NCBI GenBank assembly: GCA_016713675.1
Contig: JADJOS010000001.1
Span: forward strand, 124,001-188,000
DNA: 64,000 bases
From: Acidobacteriota bacterium
Lineage (GTDB): Bacteria; Acidobacteriota; Blastocatellia; Pyrinomonadales; Pyrinomonadaceae
Direction: 5' to 3'
Below, one piece after another: positions 37,983 through 50,087 of the stretch. The number at the start of each line of letters is the position of its first letter. Position 1 is the stretch's first letter. The translations under genes and the position numbers were made by a program. Below the pieces are notes generated by a model that had not been told where the DNA came from, made no database searches, and worked only from the letters and a program-made list of their open reading frames with translations.

Positions 37983-39949
37983 TCAAGGTAAATTGGAAAG
38001 GTACTTTATAGTCATTTCAACACAGTCGTTAAAATCATCCCAGCTAGCGTCGCGGAAACCAGAGTGCGAAAATCGCTCCTTTGTGTCTATCAAATGAGCC
38101 CCAATCTCATCTCCTCTATTTCTAATAGTGGATCCTAAGGTCAAAGCAACCCTCGTCAAGCCCATGAACGTTCTCGACTATCCCTGCCGTCTTATTTATC
38201 AGGGCGCTAAGAATGAAGCTGTCATCTCTTGTACGATCTTTATCTTTCCTTAAATGCACCCAGCGTAAATAGTTCCTTGTAAGATTCACGCAGTCAAAAA
38301 GCGTTCTCGAAATCTCATCGGCGTCTGCCCTTGTCTTGTCACCATTTATCCATTCTTTTGAGGCTGACCAATTGGCGGAATATAAACTCGTAAATTCCAT
38401 TGCGAACCTTGAATAAGATTTCAATAATTGGTAACGTGGCCCGGCCAACTTATCCACCAGAAAAATGAGCAAGAAGTAATTATAAGCCGAATCAAACGCC
38501 GTCCGGCGTTCATCGAGCCCTTCTTTGACCCAATAAGCGTCGGAACCTGCATTCATTAAAACATCATGGGTGGAAATCTTATTAGACGCAGTTGTAACGA
38601 TAACGGGAGACCAGGAAATTCGCCTTTTAACTTGTCCAGCAGTAATTTCCCAGAAAGTTCTTCAGGCGGTATACCAGACTGCTTTTCATCAAATAACCTT
38701 AAGTCCAGCAACACTACATCGGGATCCATCCGGTTCACGACTGGCCGAACTTTTCGGTAAAAAACGCTTCAACTCCGGACTCCTCAAATCCATCGGGATT
38801 AATTGACTCCACATCTGCACGGAACATCTCTTCGAAAATATGCTCATATCCTTCGTCAGCCTTGTCGTCGATGACCAAACTCTTTCTATCTGTCGGAATA
38901 GACCAAGACGGAATTCTGGCAAACAGATCATTCTTAACAGCGGGGTAAATATTTCGAATAGTGCTTTCGAGATTCTCTATCTGAGAGTTTAATTCATTCT
39001 TTAATTTCTCGAATTTGTTTCTTTCGTCGCGAGCATCACCCAAAGCCTCGACTCCCTCATTCAAAAGCGGCTCCAATTTTATTTCAACGATATCTCGGAC
39101 GGCTTGAAATTCATCAGAAGTGTTTCCAACAAAACCTCGAACAAAAGACCATTCACGATCAATTTGTCCCTTGATGGAATTCACCAATTCTTCCCATTCA
39201 AGTTCTTTAACTTTAGCGGTACCCAGTCCATCACGGATAATATCAAGTTTCGAAAGCAGGTCAGACTTTAGTTTCGAAAGGCGGAGTTGGGCTTGTTGAG
39301 CGAATTGGGTAACGTCCAATACTTCAAGACTGTGCAAATAAGCTCCTACGGCATTGTTTAGATCCTTAAGAGCATCCTCAATGAGTGACGGATAGGGCTC
39401 TCGGAATTGGCCTTCAGTGTAAACACGGTGGACGTCCCACAATTGCTTGAGGCCCCACCAATTTGCATCGCTGTGGCGAAAGTCATCGATCCTAAATGAC
39501 GCTTTAAGATAAGCATCTAGATTTGTTTGTTCTACTCTATTTTCATTAAGCAAATCGAATTGAAGTTCAGTAAAAATGGCAGGAAGTTGAACAAAGGAAT
39601 TGCCCTTCGAAAATATGATGAGGTTTCTCTGATTAGCTGCCGCGACAGAATTAACACTTTCAATTGAATACAGAACACAGTGGTTGGTTACCCCGTTGAT
39701 ACGCATCCAACTCAAGAGTCTGACCCCCTTATGAAGATCACCACTTCCGACACCAGACAAAAGATCGGCATTGATCAACAGAACGGCATCCACGTCAACC
39801 ATACCGTGTGATATTTTTTCAGGCATCTCAAGCATGCTACTGATATCCGAAGCATCGAGGGTTGAGCATTCAATTCTTTCTTGAGAGGAAAGTGACGTTT
39901 CCAAATTCTTTGCAAAGGCAGCGTTATCGTCGACGATTATGATTTTCAT
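37983..39949 (-). CDS. two-receiver signalling protein A (frameshifted)
   Basis: A large response-regulator-like protein of about 650 residues. The N-terminal receiver (MKIIIVDDNAAFAKNLE) keeps the acidic pocket but has LLINADLL where the phospho-acceptor strand should be, so it may be a pseudo-receiver. A long helical linker follows. The second receiver is canonical: SLVIDDKADEGYE, VVLLDLRLFDE, PVIVTTASNK and AYWVKEG supply the acidic pair, acceptor Asp, Thr and Lys. A helical C-terminal domain ends at 37983. Frame changes near 38740, 38610 and 38150 split it. It has no DNA-binding domain. It is the natural partner of the giant kinase 0.8 kb upstream and is paralogous to the protein at 51608-54060. 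Confidence 0.8.
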
Positions 39950-40025
39950 GTTTTATCCTCCGCGGCAACTCCAATGAGCAAACTCCGCCAGTCATTTAGA
40001 TTTCAATAATGATACCTCAAGTTAC

Positions 40026-40682
40026 TCATGAGGGGGCAAGAGTCTTGCGAAGTAATTCAAATGCTTTGAGAAATTCCGGACTAGAACAATTCAGTTGCCC
40101 GGGAAGTGTTCTAAGTCGCGCGATTTCCCTGATAAAAGTTTCATACGCTTCGTCGGCATTTGGAATCCCCTCGAATGCCGCCGGCAAGCCCAGCGGTAAA
40201 CTGTGGGAAAGATCTGAACAATCACTTAGAAAACGCCTTTTGGCTTCAGATTTTAACTGAAATGCAATATCGATAATACGTTCGACTTTTTGTGGGCATT
40301 CATCACACATAACCTCGACAACTTCGTTGTAAATCCTACCTACTGTACCATGTTGTCCCTCCACGAATCTTAAGGCAGATCCAACCCTTTTAACAAACCT
40401 TTCATTCACGAACTTCGGATTTGTATGCTTGACTAGGTAAAGATCTTCTTCTTTGAATCCATCGATCATTTCGAGGAATGTCTCAACGGCTATCTTGTCA
40501 TTTGCGAAGTAAAGTCCATGTGCTTCGAGTCTATCAACAAAATCAAACCTCGCCGGCTCCTCGGCGAAGTGGCACATTACGTTGGTACACCAAGGCTCCG
40601 GCAGACTATATTTGTTAAGAAACTCCTTTCCACGAGGCACCCAATAGATGCTATCCGCGTTGGTGAAGATAATAATTATCAT
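40026..40682 (-). CDS. hypothetical protein coupled to the giant kinase
   Basis: A 218-residue soluble protein, MIIIIFTNADSIYWVPRG at the start, with CTNVMCHFAEEPARFDFVD and VMCDECPQKVERIIDIAF (cysteine-containing) landmarks. Its ATG overlaps the stop of the kinase gene by 4 bases, so the two are made together. The opening beta strand followed by D could be a degenerate receiver-like or Rossmann fold. No family is recognised. Confidence 0.7.
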   Translation of the reverse strand: MIIIIFTNADSIYWVPRGKEFLNKYSLPEPWCTNVMCHFAEEPARFDFVDRLEAHGLYFANDKIAVETFLEMIDGFKEEDLYLVKHTNPKFVNERFVKRVGSALRFVEGQHGTVGRIYNEVVEVMCDECPQKVERIIDIAFQLKSEAKRRFLSDCSDLSHSLPLGLPAAFEGIPNADEAYETFIREIARLRTLPGQLNCSSPEFLKAFELLRKTLAPS

Positions 40683-43600
40683 TGCAGTTTTTCGGCATTA
40701 TCCGCAAGATCCCGTCTGGCTGAACTAAGGAGAGACACCATTGAGAATTTACTACGAACTTCAGTGAAAACATTTAAGACCGGCGACAAGTGTACAAAAC
40801 AGACCGCGTCAGGGAGACCTCTTACTTTGCCTCGCCCTGAAGTTACAACCACCTTCGCAAACTTTGCCCAAACAGATAGTTTCTCATCGATTGCTTCCTT
40901 ATTAGACCTGAACATTCTTTCAAGTATGCTGTAATGAACCAAAACAAAATCTGAGTCTTTCCAAGTTTTTTCTCTAAAGCGGTCTTCGACAAATTTAATG
41001 ATTAGATTCGTTATCCCTTTTTCAAAGTTTCCGGTTCGCCAAAGGGAGCGCCTTGGAAGGAATACGCACGTTTGTCTTTTCAAAGATGACGCGATTCAAA
41101 TTACCGTCCACATATTTTTCGTCAGCAAACCTCTGAATTCGTTCATCTACGACCACAATTTTACATATCGCCGCTTCGAACAATTTGTACTTTGTTGCTC
41201 GGTCATGCTCAACTTTCCTACAATAGTGGGGCAACTCTGGGCCATTACTACCCGGTAAGCGAGATATCGCATTACTTGATAAGGCCTCCTTGTGATGACA
41301 ATTGGCTGGCTCTCGCCATGCGTCGCCGTGATGCAACATCAGGATCCGATAAGTGCCTACCGGTGGATTATCCCTAGCCAGATAAGAATTCGGTATTACC
41401 TCTACATTCTTAAATTCCCCCTTAATCGAATTGAACCTTTCTTCCCAAACCCATTTCTCAACCGCATTGAATGAGTACTCTTCCTTTTTAAGAATAGAGT
41501 CGTGTAATTTATCTACCACTATTTTCCGCGTCGGTAATAAAGTATCGTCCCTGTTATTTTTAGTAGGTTCAAAATCCAGCGAAGGATTGTCGAAAATGAC
41601 AAATTCGTGGCTGAAAACCGCCCCGGCTTTCAACTCCGTAATAAGATCATCAAAACGCCTAATCCAAATACCGTCTAACAGGAGCTTTTTTTTGTAGGCT
41701 TCGTCAAATTTGACGTCGCTGACCAACAAAAAGTTTGTGGGTTTAAGCAGGAAGAACCGATATCCTAGGCACCATCGTTTCAATCCGTCTGAACCAACCT
41801 CTTTCGCAAAGGCCTTTAATATTTTGAGGTGTTTTCCCTTGTGGATTTCGTCGTCATCAGTAATCTTGTATTCGTCTTCTTCGATCTGGTTTACTTCCAA
41901 TTTTCTAAGATAAGCAGCAGACGCCTCCATTTCAAGGAGTCCAAGGCCCGACCCTCGCAGTTTATAGTCCTTATCGAGGACACTGTCGTTCAGCCTTCGA
42001 TTTTGATCGAGCACGAGCAAGTCAATTTCTCGCTTAGTGACGTCATCGTCCATTACAGGGTTCGATTTATCGATATCGTCAAATATCTCGACTTCATAAA
42101 ACAAGTTACTTTGACTATCATCGAATTCAGAGCTGCGACTGGAACTGGAGGCACTAGCCTGGGTCTTAAAACGCACCGTAAACACCGTAAGGGGTGGCTT
42201 TTCCTGATTGTGCTTAGCGGTGTTGCGAATTACATTCTCAAGTATGTTGTAAAAAGGCCTGGCAACCGAGCAGGTCATTGGGGACGGCAACCATCAAGTC
42301 CTTTATTTGTCCATCTTCCAAAGCTGTTGAATTCAATTCCTCATCGTTGATCTGGAATACGATCCGATATTTAAAATCATCCAGCCCAGATATATGCTCC
42401 AATAACAACCGGACTTTGTCGAGATCCTTATACAGGTCCCCAAAAATCCTTTTATTTGTATGCATTACTGGGGTGCCGAACGTAATATCGCTCAAATAGT
42501 CCATTCGACACCTTACATATTGGTTGAACAGTCCGATTTGAGAAGTGGGGAACGCAGTTCGTAGGGAAGTAGGTCACCGTCATTGGGCAAATAAGACTTA
42601 AAACCCTTGAGCCTCATCTTTCTTAATGTTGCACCGTCAGTCAGTCGGTTCAATACGTGCGAGCCTATGTTATGACTCGCATTCCGAGCCATGGCCTGCG
42701 AGATTGCCGCCCGCGACGCCTGTTTCTCTTGTTCGCGGATGGCTTTTGAAATAATGCCGTCAAAAAAAACCGCCTCCGTTTCAATATCCCCTAACTCATT
42801 TGCAATGATAAGCAATTGTGGAAGCGTTGTATCATAAAAATGTGATGTGGGGCCGTACAATTCGCGTTTTTTCGTTTGTTCTGGCCCGCAGTATGTCGTT
42901 CGCCAATTGAAATAGTTAAAGCCTCGCGAATCGGAATCCTTTATATTACAACTGAAGAAACCCGCATAATGAATTACCTGCGAATTTCCAACCTTAACAT
43001 TATCTTTGAACGTGGCGGGCATATGGAGAATGGGGTGGAAAATCAGGCCTCGACATGCCCGCTCAACGCTACCGGATTGGAAGATACCGTGTAGGCTACG
43101 ATTTAAAAAGTGTATAAAAGGTCTGATTCTGGCCCGGCTTACGAAGGCAGATCGTTTATCCTCGCTTGTTTGCCCTTCTTCATCCGTTGTCCATTTGGAG
43201 AGGAGTGAAAAGTAGGTATTGATTAGCGTCGGCCAGTCGGTTCCAACGAGCACCTCTTCTGGGCGCTTTTCTTCAAGATCGCTATCGTTCAAAAGCAGCA
43301 AACTTCTTCGTTCGAGAAAGGTATGAAAATCTTGCTCAAATATCTTTGCGTCGTCATCTTTTTCGAAACCATCAAAGTAACGTTTTCCATTATTAGTCTC
43401 GTTTGTAATCAGAGCCAAGTACTCACGTGATTCATGAGCCTTATCATCGGTAGAATCAGGGAATATCAGGAAGTAAAGATATTCGAGGCACGCAATCATT
43501 TTCTCGGTTGGAAGCTCTCCATCAAGATAGCCCCAGTCTGTGAGCCATTCTTGCAGGGTCTGACTCGTAGTGCCTCCGCTTGTACGTAGCAATAATGAAA

Positions 43601-44430
43601 ATGATCCTTTCTCCCTCTCTTGAAACTCAAAGACGCTCTGGAGACGCGTTTGTAAGGGCTTGTCCCAAGTTAAAGCCTGCCAAAATTTCCACAGCACATC
43701 AGGATTGGTCAGTCCTACACAATCAATTGGGATTTTCTGGTCAAGTCTGTATTTCGCCCCACGGTCCGCAACATAAAAAAGCTAAGAGTTGAAAAATACA
43801 ATGGTCAATCTCTCCACTTGGAATGTAGAGAATCCCAAGTTCTAGATCTCGTTTATTTCGCTTTCGCCCCAAATAGCGGTTATCGTTGAAAAGTTTAATG
43901 AAGTCCTGCTTTTGAAAGGGTTGGGTCTCCCGGTAAACCTGATTTATCGACTGAATAAATTTCTTGAAATCGTTGTCAACAGGCACAAGCGATTTTTCGC
44001 CATCATCATTATCCAAAGTGATGAAAATTGGAATTTCAAACGAAGGTTTGATCTCCTCGTTGCGAAATCTCTCCCGACCCCACAGAGTGAATGGCATCTG
44101 ATTGTCGGAAGGTTCGTTTGAACGCACTTTGTATGGATCGATATAAGTATAGAGCCCGAAAAGAAGCTCTGCCTGCTTTCTTACATAGTAATAGAAGAGA
44201 GATTTGTTTTCATTAGGAGGCTGCTCACGATCGTTCAAGTAATTATCAAGTACGCTGTAGTTTGTATTTAGGCCATCGGCTATACGTTGTTCTAGGGGTT
44301 CATTTTTCCTTTGATCCGCAGGCTCGTATTTGCTGAATTACCTGGAGAAACGTGCTAGAACAGTCCTCCTCAGCCTTAGTTTGGCTAATGTTTCGTTTTT
44401 CTTCAGTGTCCACAGGACCTCATCGTTCAA
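40679..44430 (-). CDS. giant histidine-kinase-like protein (frameshifted)
   Basis: Several contiguous frames form one protein of about 1,250 residues. An unrecognised N-terminal sensor region of about 550 residues leads to an H-box (MARNASHNIGSHVLNRL) and dimerisation helix. A GHKL ATPase domain follows: N-box NILENVIRNTAKHN, acidic EIFDD region and G-box RGSGLGLLEMEASA. Next comes a receiver-like segment (FLLVSDVKFDEAYKKKL, FSHEFVIFDNPS) and a C-terminal domain with YRILMLHHGDA, DFVLVHYSILERMF and VVVTSGRGKVRGLPDA. Frame changes lie near 44330, 43720, 42505, 42270 and 41060. The TTG start overlaps the KAS III stop (TTGA). It should autophosphorylate and signal to the two-receiver proteins. 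No membrane helix is evident. Confidence 0.75.
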
Positions 44431-45402
44431 CTGTAAATGTCAGACCTGAAATCAACTATCGAAATAGTATATCCCGCCCCAAAGCCGGCCAATAGAACTC
44501 TCTCACCTCGCCGGATCGTCCCATTCTTGACGAAGTGCGAAAGGCAAATCGGAATTGATGCTCCGCCGGTATTTCCGATTTCAGTTATGTTTACTCGAAA
44601 CTTCTCGATGATCCCGGCACCAAGTTCCTTGGCCGTGTCTTTGATCATGTTTAGATTAGACTGATGAGGGATTATGTGCTCAAAATCGGTCAGATCCAAT
44701 TTACTATCGTTCAAATAAGCTCGCACATTCGCCGCGGTAAGTGCTATTCCGTTTCGATAAACTTTTCCGCCATCTAACTCGAATTTTTCAGAAGGCCAAT
44801 CGGTAGAGTTGAAAGGAGTCTTGTAGAATACATCTTCCAGATTATCCGCGACGACTCGATTTCGATGCCCATAAATTATATTCTCATCGTCACTTGCTTG
44901 CTGCACGAGCACAGCCCCAGCTCCATCTCCAAATAAAAGAGCGGTTCGATAATCGAAGTTGTTAAGCGTCCGGCTCATACGGTCCGCTCCACAAACAATG
45001 ATGTTCTTCGCATTTCCCTGTTGAACCATACCGGCCGCAACCGAAAGGCCGTACGTAAAGCCAGAGCAGGCCGCCGAGAGGTCAAATCCCCATGCCTTTC
45101 CAGCCCCTAACCGGTTAATCGCACTCACAGCAGTCGATGGAAAGAAATGATCCGGTGTCAAGGTACCGACAATTATGCAATCGATTTCTTTGACTGAAAT
45201 AGTTGATTTGGAAAGCAAATCGGATATGGCCAAGCTTACAATATCACTGGTTGTTTCGTCAGTTACATATCGACGCGTTTCTATCCCGGTCTTTTCTATA
45301 ATTTCGGGAACTGAAATTCCATATCGCTCAGAAAGTTCCTCGTTTCCCCACGACGCGTTCCGGCAGATAGTGCCCAACTGCCGTTATTTTCGCTTCTCTC
45401 AT
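44427..45402 (-). CDS. 3-oxoacyl-ACP synthase III (FabH-like)
   Basis: A thiolase-fold KAS III enzyme that condenses an acyl-CoA or acyl group with a malonyl or other extender. The Cys-His-Asn triad is visible in LSAACSGFTYG, PHQSNLNMI and EIGNTGGASIP, and LLFGDGAGAVLV is typical. The first 20 residues (MREAKITAVGHYLPERVVG) are in another frame, with a break near 45350. As a single KAS III away from fatty acid synthesis genes, and next to an alpha/beta hydrolase and an MFS transporter, it probably makes a dedicated small molecule. A PqsD-like or signal-forming role is speculative. Confidence 0.9.
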
Positions 45403-45482
45403 TTTGAAATCCACTTGCAATTCACATCTCGCCGAACTTTGCCGTAAAATCTCAATGCTTCCTGTAACCGCTGTTCGGGATT

Positions 45483-46210
45483 CTAGTCATCGTCCGGCCC
45501 ATATAGCCGAGCGAGACCTTCCGACGCGATTCGCATTCGCTCGTCTTCCATTTTTTCTTTGACATCGCCAAAAATGAACTGCGCATACCTCTCATCTCGC
45601 TCAGTGACCTCGTGCGCAAGACCCGAGATCATAGTGTAGGATACGTTCGTCTTTGGGCCTGTGTAGGATTCTAAAAATGTGAAGTAGCTAGGACGGCAGT
45701 GTTTATCCAAACTTCCCGCGCCGATGTTGAGTAGATTGCTTCCCTCATAACACAACAGCTGTATCTCAAACGGAACGCAACTTTTGTACGTACTATCGTC
45801 GACGAAACAGCCTTTCTTTGTCTTTGCCTGTTCGATAGCTTCCTTATCATGAACTGTCACCCTGTAGATGCCTACAATTGGAGTTGGTCCCCACAAGACG
45901 GTCCGCACAAGATGTTGCAGCTCGTGCTCGAGGAGTAAAGACATAACGACTCCGCAGCCGTAGCTGCGAGCGAAGATCATATATGGTGCTTTCTCCTGTT
46001 CTAGCTGCCTGAGTGATTCTAGAGTTACGTCAGCGGCTGTTCTTTGATCGAGAAAATGAGCGGTGCCGGTAAAGCTGTAATGTCCGGGGAAGCGCATTGG
46101 GGGTAACGGTTGGATACCGCGTTTTTCGCTTCCTTGGTAATAAGATTGAATCCGGCCTTGTAGACTGGGCTCTCTGGGTCGCCTCCGCCCGGAACTATCA
46201 GTAATTTCAT
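45483..46210 (-). CDS. alpha/beta hydrolase-like protein (frameshifted)
   Basis: The N-terminal frame starts MKLLIVPGGGDPESPVY with an oxyanion-type glycine strand. The second frame carries a nucleophile elbow FARSYGCGVV (A-x-S-x-G rather than G-x-S-x-G) and, later, a SGLAHEVTERDER segment that could supply the catalytic His. The join lies near 46080. It could hydrolyse or transfer an acyl or ester product of the neighbouring KAS III. The family call is by fold pattern only. It begins 12 bases after the transporter gene. Confidence 0.65.
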
Positions 46211-46222
46211 ATGACTACATGA

Positions 46223-47501
46223 TCAGAATCCACGAAGTTCAAATCGGCCCCCAAGTCTCCCCTTTAGAGAGTGGTTACCTAAAAGTCCCAAGGCAACTGC
46301 GACAATCCCAATATAGAAGACTGAGGTTGACGTTCCAAATATGGGCTGCAAAAAAAGTTAGCAATATCGAAATCGGGATGAATAGTGACCTAATGATATT
46401 GGGAACAGAGGTTGTGTAAGTCGAACGAATATTCGTACCAACCTGTTCGGTCGTGAAGGTAATTAGCAGAGCCCAATACCCCGATGCGAACCCCATTAGC
46501 GGGGAATATATGTAGAAGTACTCGCCGGGGTCGTTGGTGGGAAGAAATACAACCCTGCAATCGGGACGAGGCAAAGGATGATGTAAAAATATATGACCTT
46601 TTTTCCTGCTCTGAAGCATTTGACTAGCGAAGTTTGCAATGAAGTCACTAAGAGAAAGGGCTAAATAGAAAATAATTATTGGGATTGTCCCGGCGATGGT
46701 CAGTCCAAACTCCTTACCATAATCCGCAGCGAACTTGATCGGGATGCTAACGAAGAAATAAATCGGTGCTCCAAGGAGAATAGAGCTAATGAAGATCTTC
46801 AAAAGTCTCCAATTGCGGAAAATCAGGAGAAAGCTTCCTCTTTCAGCCCGCTGGTTTTCTTCATTAAGGTAATGTGAGGTTTCGCTGACGCCGTAGCGGA
46901 ATCCTAAAAGCAAAAGCCCCGCAACCCCGCCGATAATAAAGAGGTATTGCCAAGACACCTTAAAAAATTCGAACAGTACTGCTGCGAGAACACAACCCAA
47001 CACCCCAAATGACACCACCAGCATGGTGCCAATACCTCGCGTTTTCGCTTTCATCGTTTCAGCGATCATGACAATCCCAATGCTGAGTTCCGCCGCCAGA
47101 GCGAATCCCCCGACAAAACGCAGAATACTGTATACTGCTCCTACGTACGGAATTTCTGGAGTCAGTATTGCATTCAGGAGAATGGCCACAGTATAAATGA
47201 AGATAGACGCATAAAGCATTCGTTTACGTCCCAGCCTGTCACCAAGCACGCCGAAGAGTATGCCACCGAGAAGAATGCCAGCAGACTGAGCATTTTCGAA
47301 CAAAAAAGCGTACGATTTGTGTTCGGGAGTTCCAGCCGTCGCCAACCCTAACTCTACAATCGCACTCCCTCTCGCCACGCTAGCGACGATCAAATCATAC
47401 GCATCGACGAAATAGCCTAAAGCTGCTACCGTAATCAAGAGCCAAACTTTCGAACCGGTATTTGCAGAATCACTTTGGTTAGCTCCGGGATTTGCCATCA
47501 T
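46223..47501 (-). CDS. MFS transporter (frameshifted)
   Basis: A 12-helix major facilitator superfamily permease. It has the loop 2-3 signature GVLGDRLGRKRML, an opening helix with GYFVDAYDLIVAS as in sugar/aromatic-acid:H+ symporters, and RFVGGFALAAELSIGIVMIAE. A compensating indel pair near 46500-46590 hides one helix (VIYFYIILCLVPIAG) in another frame. Another break near 46340 hides the last helix (VFYIGIVAVALGLLG), so the true stop is at 46223. It could export or import the KAS III product. Start at 47501 has AAGGAAAAA upstream. Confidence 0.88.
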
Positions 47502-47578
47502 TTTTTCCTTTTACATCCTATTGTGAAAAACCTTTGTAATTGTATCGGATGTGGTTAGAAATCCCAATCCGACTGCGT

Positions 47579-49556
47579 CTACAACCCTCGTTGGGCATAG
47601 TCAAATCTGCCACGAAACTTTGGTAGCCCGCCTCGTACCATAAGATCCCAGTACTGGAACTGTTCCCCATGATCGTGATCGTCTACAATCTCTTTGAAAC
47701 ATATCCAATTGTGCACTAGTTCGTGTTTAATGAAACGGTGAAGGTGGGGACTTGCAAAGTCTGATTTACAAGTCTCGATGAAAAACTCCTCGAAAATGGT
47801 TATCAGGTCAGAACCGCTAGCGAAGCCATTTGCCCCCGAATGATCTGGATGATCTGCTTTTGACCTCATGCGGATCGTCGGTTCTGGCAACCCTGGAAAC
47901 AAGTAAATATAAGCGGCCACCAATTGCTGCAATTTCTCAGCAATGAGCCTGCTCGTGACTTTAGGCGAAGAACCGTTTGATTGTGAATCAGTGTGTTGGG
48001 TTTCAGGCTCAGCAACCTTCGATTTTGACGTTTGGGCTCGCTGTTGGTGTTCGTGGGCATTTCCCGACTCGCTTTCTTGTTCATCTGTACCCGCTTTGGC
48101 CGTGTCGAGCTCTGTCAGCCTCAGCAGCACGCGGCGGTCTCTATTTAGTTGGTCGAGTAACGGGACTATAAACCTTTCAATCAGTTCGCCATCCGAATTC
48201 CGAGCTTCCCGAATTTCGACATTAACCCTCTTTTGCTCCTTAACATCTTCGAGGAAGATCTCTATCTCTGACATAAGATCGTCGAGCGTGACGGTGAATG
48301 TTTCCTTTTCCGTAAGAAACACCTCAAACTGGTCGGCGGTGAATTCCGGTGCCTCGATTTTTATTCTGGTGCGGTCCGCAGTCCCATTTGAGTGCTCATT
48401 AGAAGCGAACATTTCATTGTTTAGTTCTCTGACATAGCTATTCGCAATCGCATCGGCTAGTGTCTTTTCTTGTCCACGAAGTTTTTCTTGGTTACCGCTT
48501 TTAACCGACGTAATCACCGCCTCAAAGCGTTCGTCTTTGGTCTTCAGACGATCGTCGTGTCGACGCAACAGTCGATCGTATTCACACTCTTTCGCCGAAA
48601 ATTTTAAGTACAACCAGAGCGTATCGATGATCAGCAATACTAGGGCAATTAACAAAAAGCCGATTGCAGAAAACGGATTGGCGAAGACCAGTTCCAGCAT
48701 TATCCTATGCCGGGTTTCCGGTCCGTTAGCAGCTGCCTCAATAGTTTCTCTCGCATTAGCCGCAGTGTCTATTTTGCTCTTCACATCGTTGAGCCTGATT
48801 GTTAACTCGTCGATTGAGTTTTGCAACTGGGCTCCCTGTTCGGCCAGTCTCCTCCGCGCGTTTTCGAGCAGTTCAGCCTTTAGCTTAGCTTGTGGCCCTT
48901 TACCTTCGATCCCAGTTGTTCGACCTTCGACCTTGACGCCTCCCATCTCGGCATCCAACTCCCGTTCCGCTTTTTGGACCTCGTCTTTAAGCGTTACAAG
49001 ATCATCTTCCGATTTCTTTATCTTACCGGCCAGTTCACTTCGTTCGGCTTCATACACGGAGCCTGACCGGGTATCATTCACGGCGATCTTAGTTTTCTCC
49101 GCAATTGCACGGTCTATCTCCCCTTTCATCGCAAAGGTGAACATCGCCTCGCCAACGGTAGCCCAAATCAGCACTGCAAGAATAACTCGAGGCACAAGCC
49201 TTCCAAATTCTTCCTGCCGCCCTTGCCGCCCTTTCTTAATCCCTTGCCTTTTTTTTCCAGAAGACCAGCATCGCCCTATCTACGGCTAAGACAATGGCGC
49301 CCCATCCAGCTGCCCCAAGTATCGCATAGTGGCCGAGCAGACCCAGAGAGACCAGATAGAACGCCCCGGAAATAAACGCAATAAATGCGGTCACACACAC
49401 CATCGTGCCGATTACCGTAAACTTGCCCCAGTCTTCGGGACAGCGGACCAACATATTGGTGTTTGCTCCGGCACACCACCATAAGAATCGCTGAATCACT
49501 GTGGTCAGGTTCTTTGCTTTATCGTTATCTGTCACTCTAGCTGTCGTTTCGATCAT
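47579..49556 (-). CDS. DUF4407 membrane protein fused to a zinc metalloprotease-like domain (one frameshift)
   Basis: The N-terminus (RFLWWCAGANTNMLVRCPED, then helices through GAAGWGAIVLAVDRAML) is DUF4407, a four-helix membrane domain with a long coiled-coil insertion (about residues 150-260). After the last helix (IGFLLIALVLLIIDTLWLY) comes a cytoplasmic region with a disordered Ser/Gln-rich linker. The end is a domain with HRFIKHELVHNWICF, an HExxH zinc site, and a downstream DHDHGEQF that could complete it. A frame change near 49230 separates the first two helices from the rest. GGAGGG lies four bases before the ATG. I do not know DUF4407 to carry a protease normally; an SprT-like or gluzincin cut of DNA- or membrane-bound proteins is possible. 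Confidence 0.78.
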
Positions 49557-49685
49557 GATACCCTCCGTTGCGTATTCGTTTCTATTTCTTCTTCGATTCG
49601 AGGAATTCTAATTAGTCGCGTCCGGTCGACCGTGGCCCCCATATTAGTGACGGCCTCTGACTAGATGGTGCGTTACAACGCTTTT
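49557..49685. other. spacer between DUF4407 gene and repeat array
   Basis: No gene seen; the promoter for the DUF4407-led half of the array would be expected between here and 50.6 kb. Confidence 0.3.
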
Positions 49686-50087
49686 CCAGCCCTTTCCCGG
49701 TGAGCTGGCACTTATCTTCCTGCCGGGGCAGCTTCCTCGTCGGTTACGTGTTGACCGACATTTTCAAGGTTACGCCAGCCCTTTCCCGGTGAGCTGGCAC
49801 TTATCTTCCTGCCGGGGCAGCTTCCTCGTCGGTTACGTGTTGACCGACATTTTCAAGGTTACGCCAGCCCTTTCCCGGTGAGCTGGCACTTATCTTCCTG
49901 CCGGGGCAGCTTCCTCGTCGGTTACGTGTTGACCGACATTTTCAAGGTTACGCCAGCCCTTTCCCGGTGAGCTGGCACTTATCTTCCTGCCGGGGCAGCT
50001 TCCTCGTCGGTTACGTGTTGACCGACATTTTCAAGGTTACGCCAGCCCTTTCCCGGTGAGCTGGCACTTATTTTCCTGCCGTGGCAG
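49686..50087. repeat. tandem array of 89-bp structured repeats (4.5 copies)
   Basis: Units start at 49686, 49775, 49864, 49953 and 50042. The first four look identical; the last is partial (about 46 bp) with two substitutions. Each unit contains three potential hairpins: CCAGC...GCTGG, CTGCC-GG-GGCAG and GTCGGT...ACCGAC. The array has no open frame and lies between two minus-strand genes. Identity between copies indicates recent expansion or gene conversion. Confidence 0.93.

Noticed and set aside
37983..44430. Programmed ribosomal frameshifting to explain the kinase and receiver breaks
   Set aside because: Too many breaks in both directions and no slippery-site-plus-structure pattern; indel errors are simpler.
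49686..50087. CRISPR array
   Set aside because: The 89-bp units are directly contiguous with no variable spacers, and no cas gene is present.
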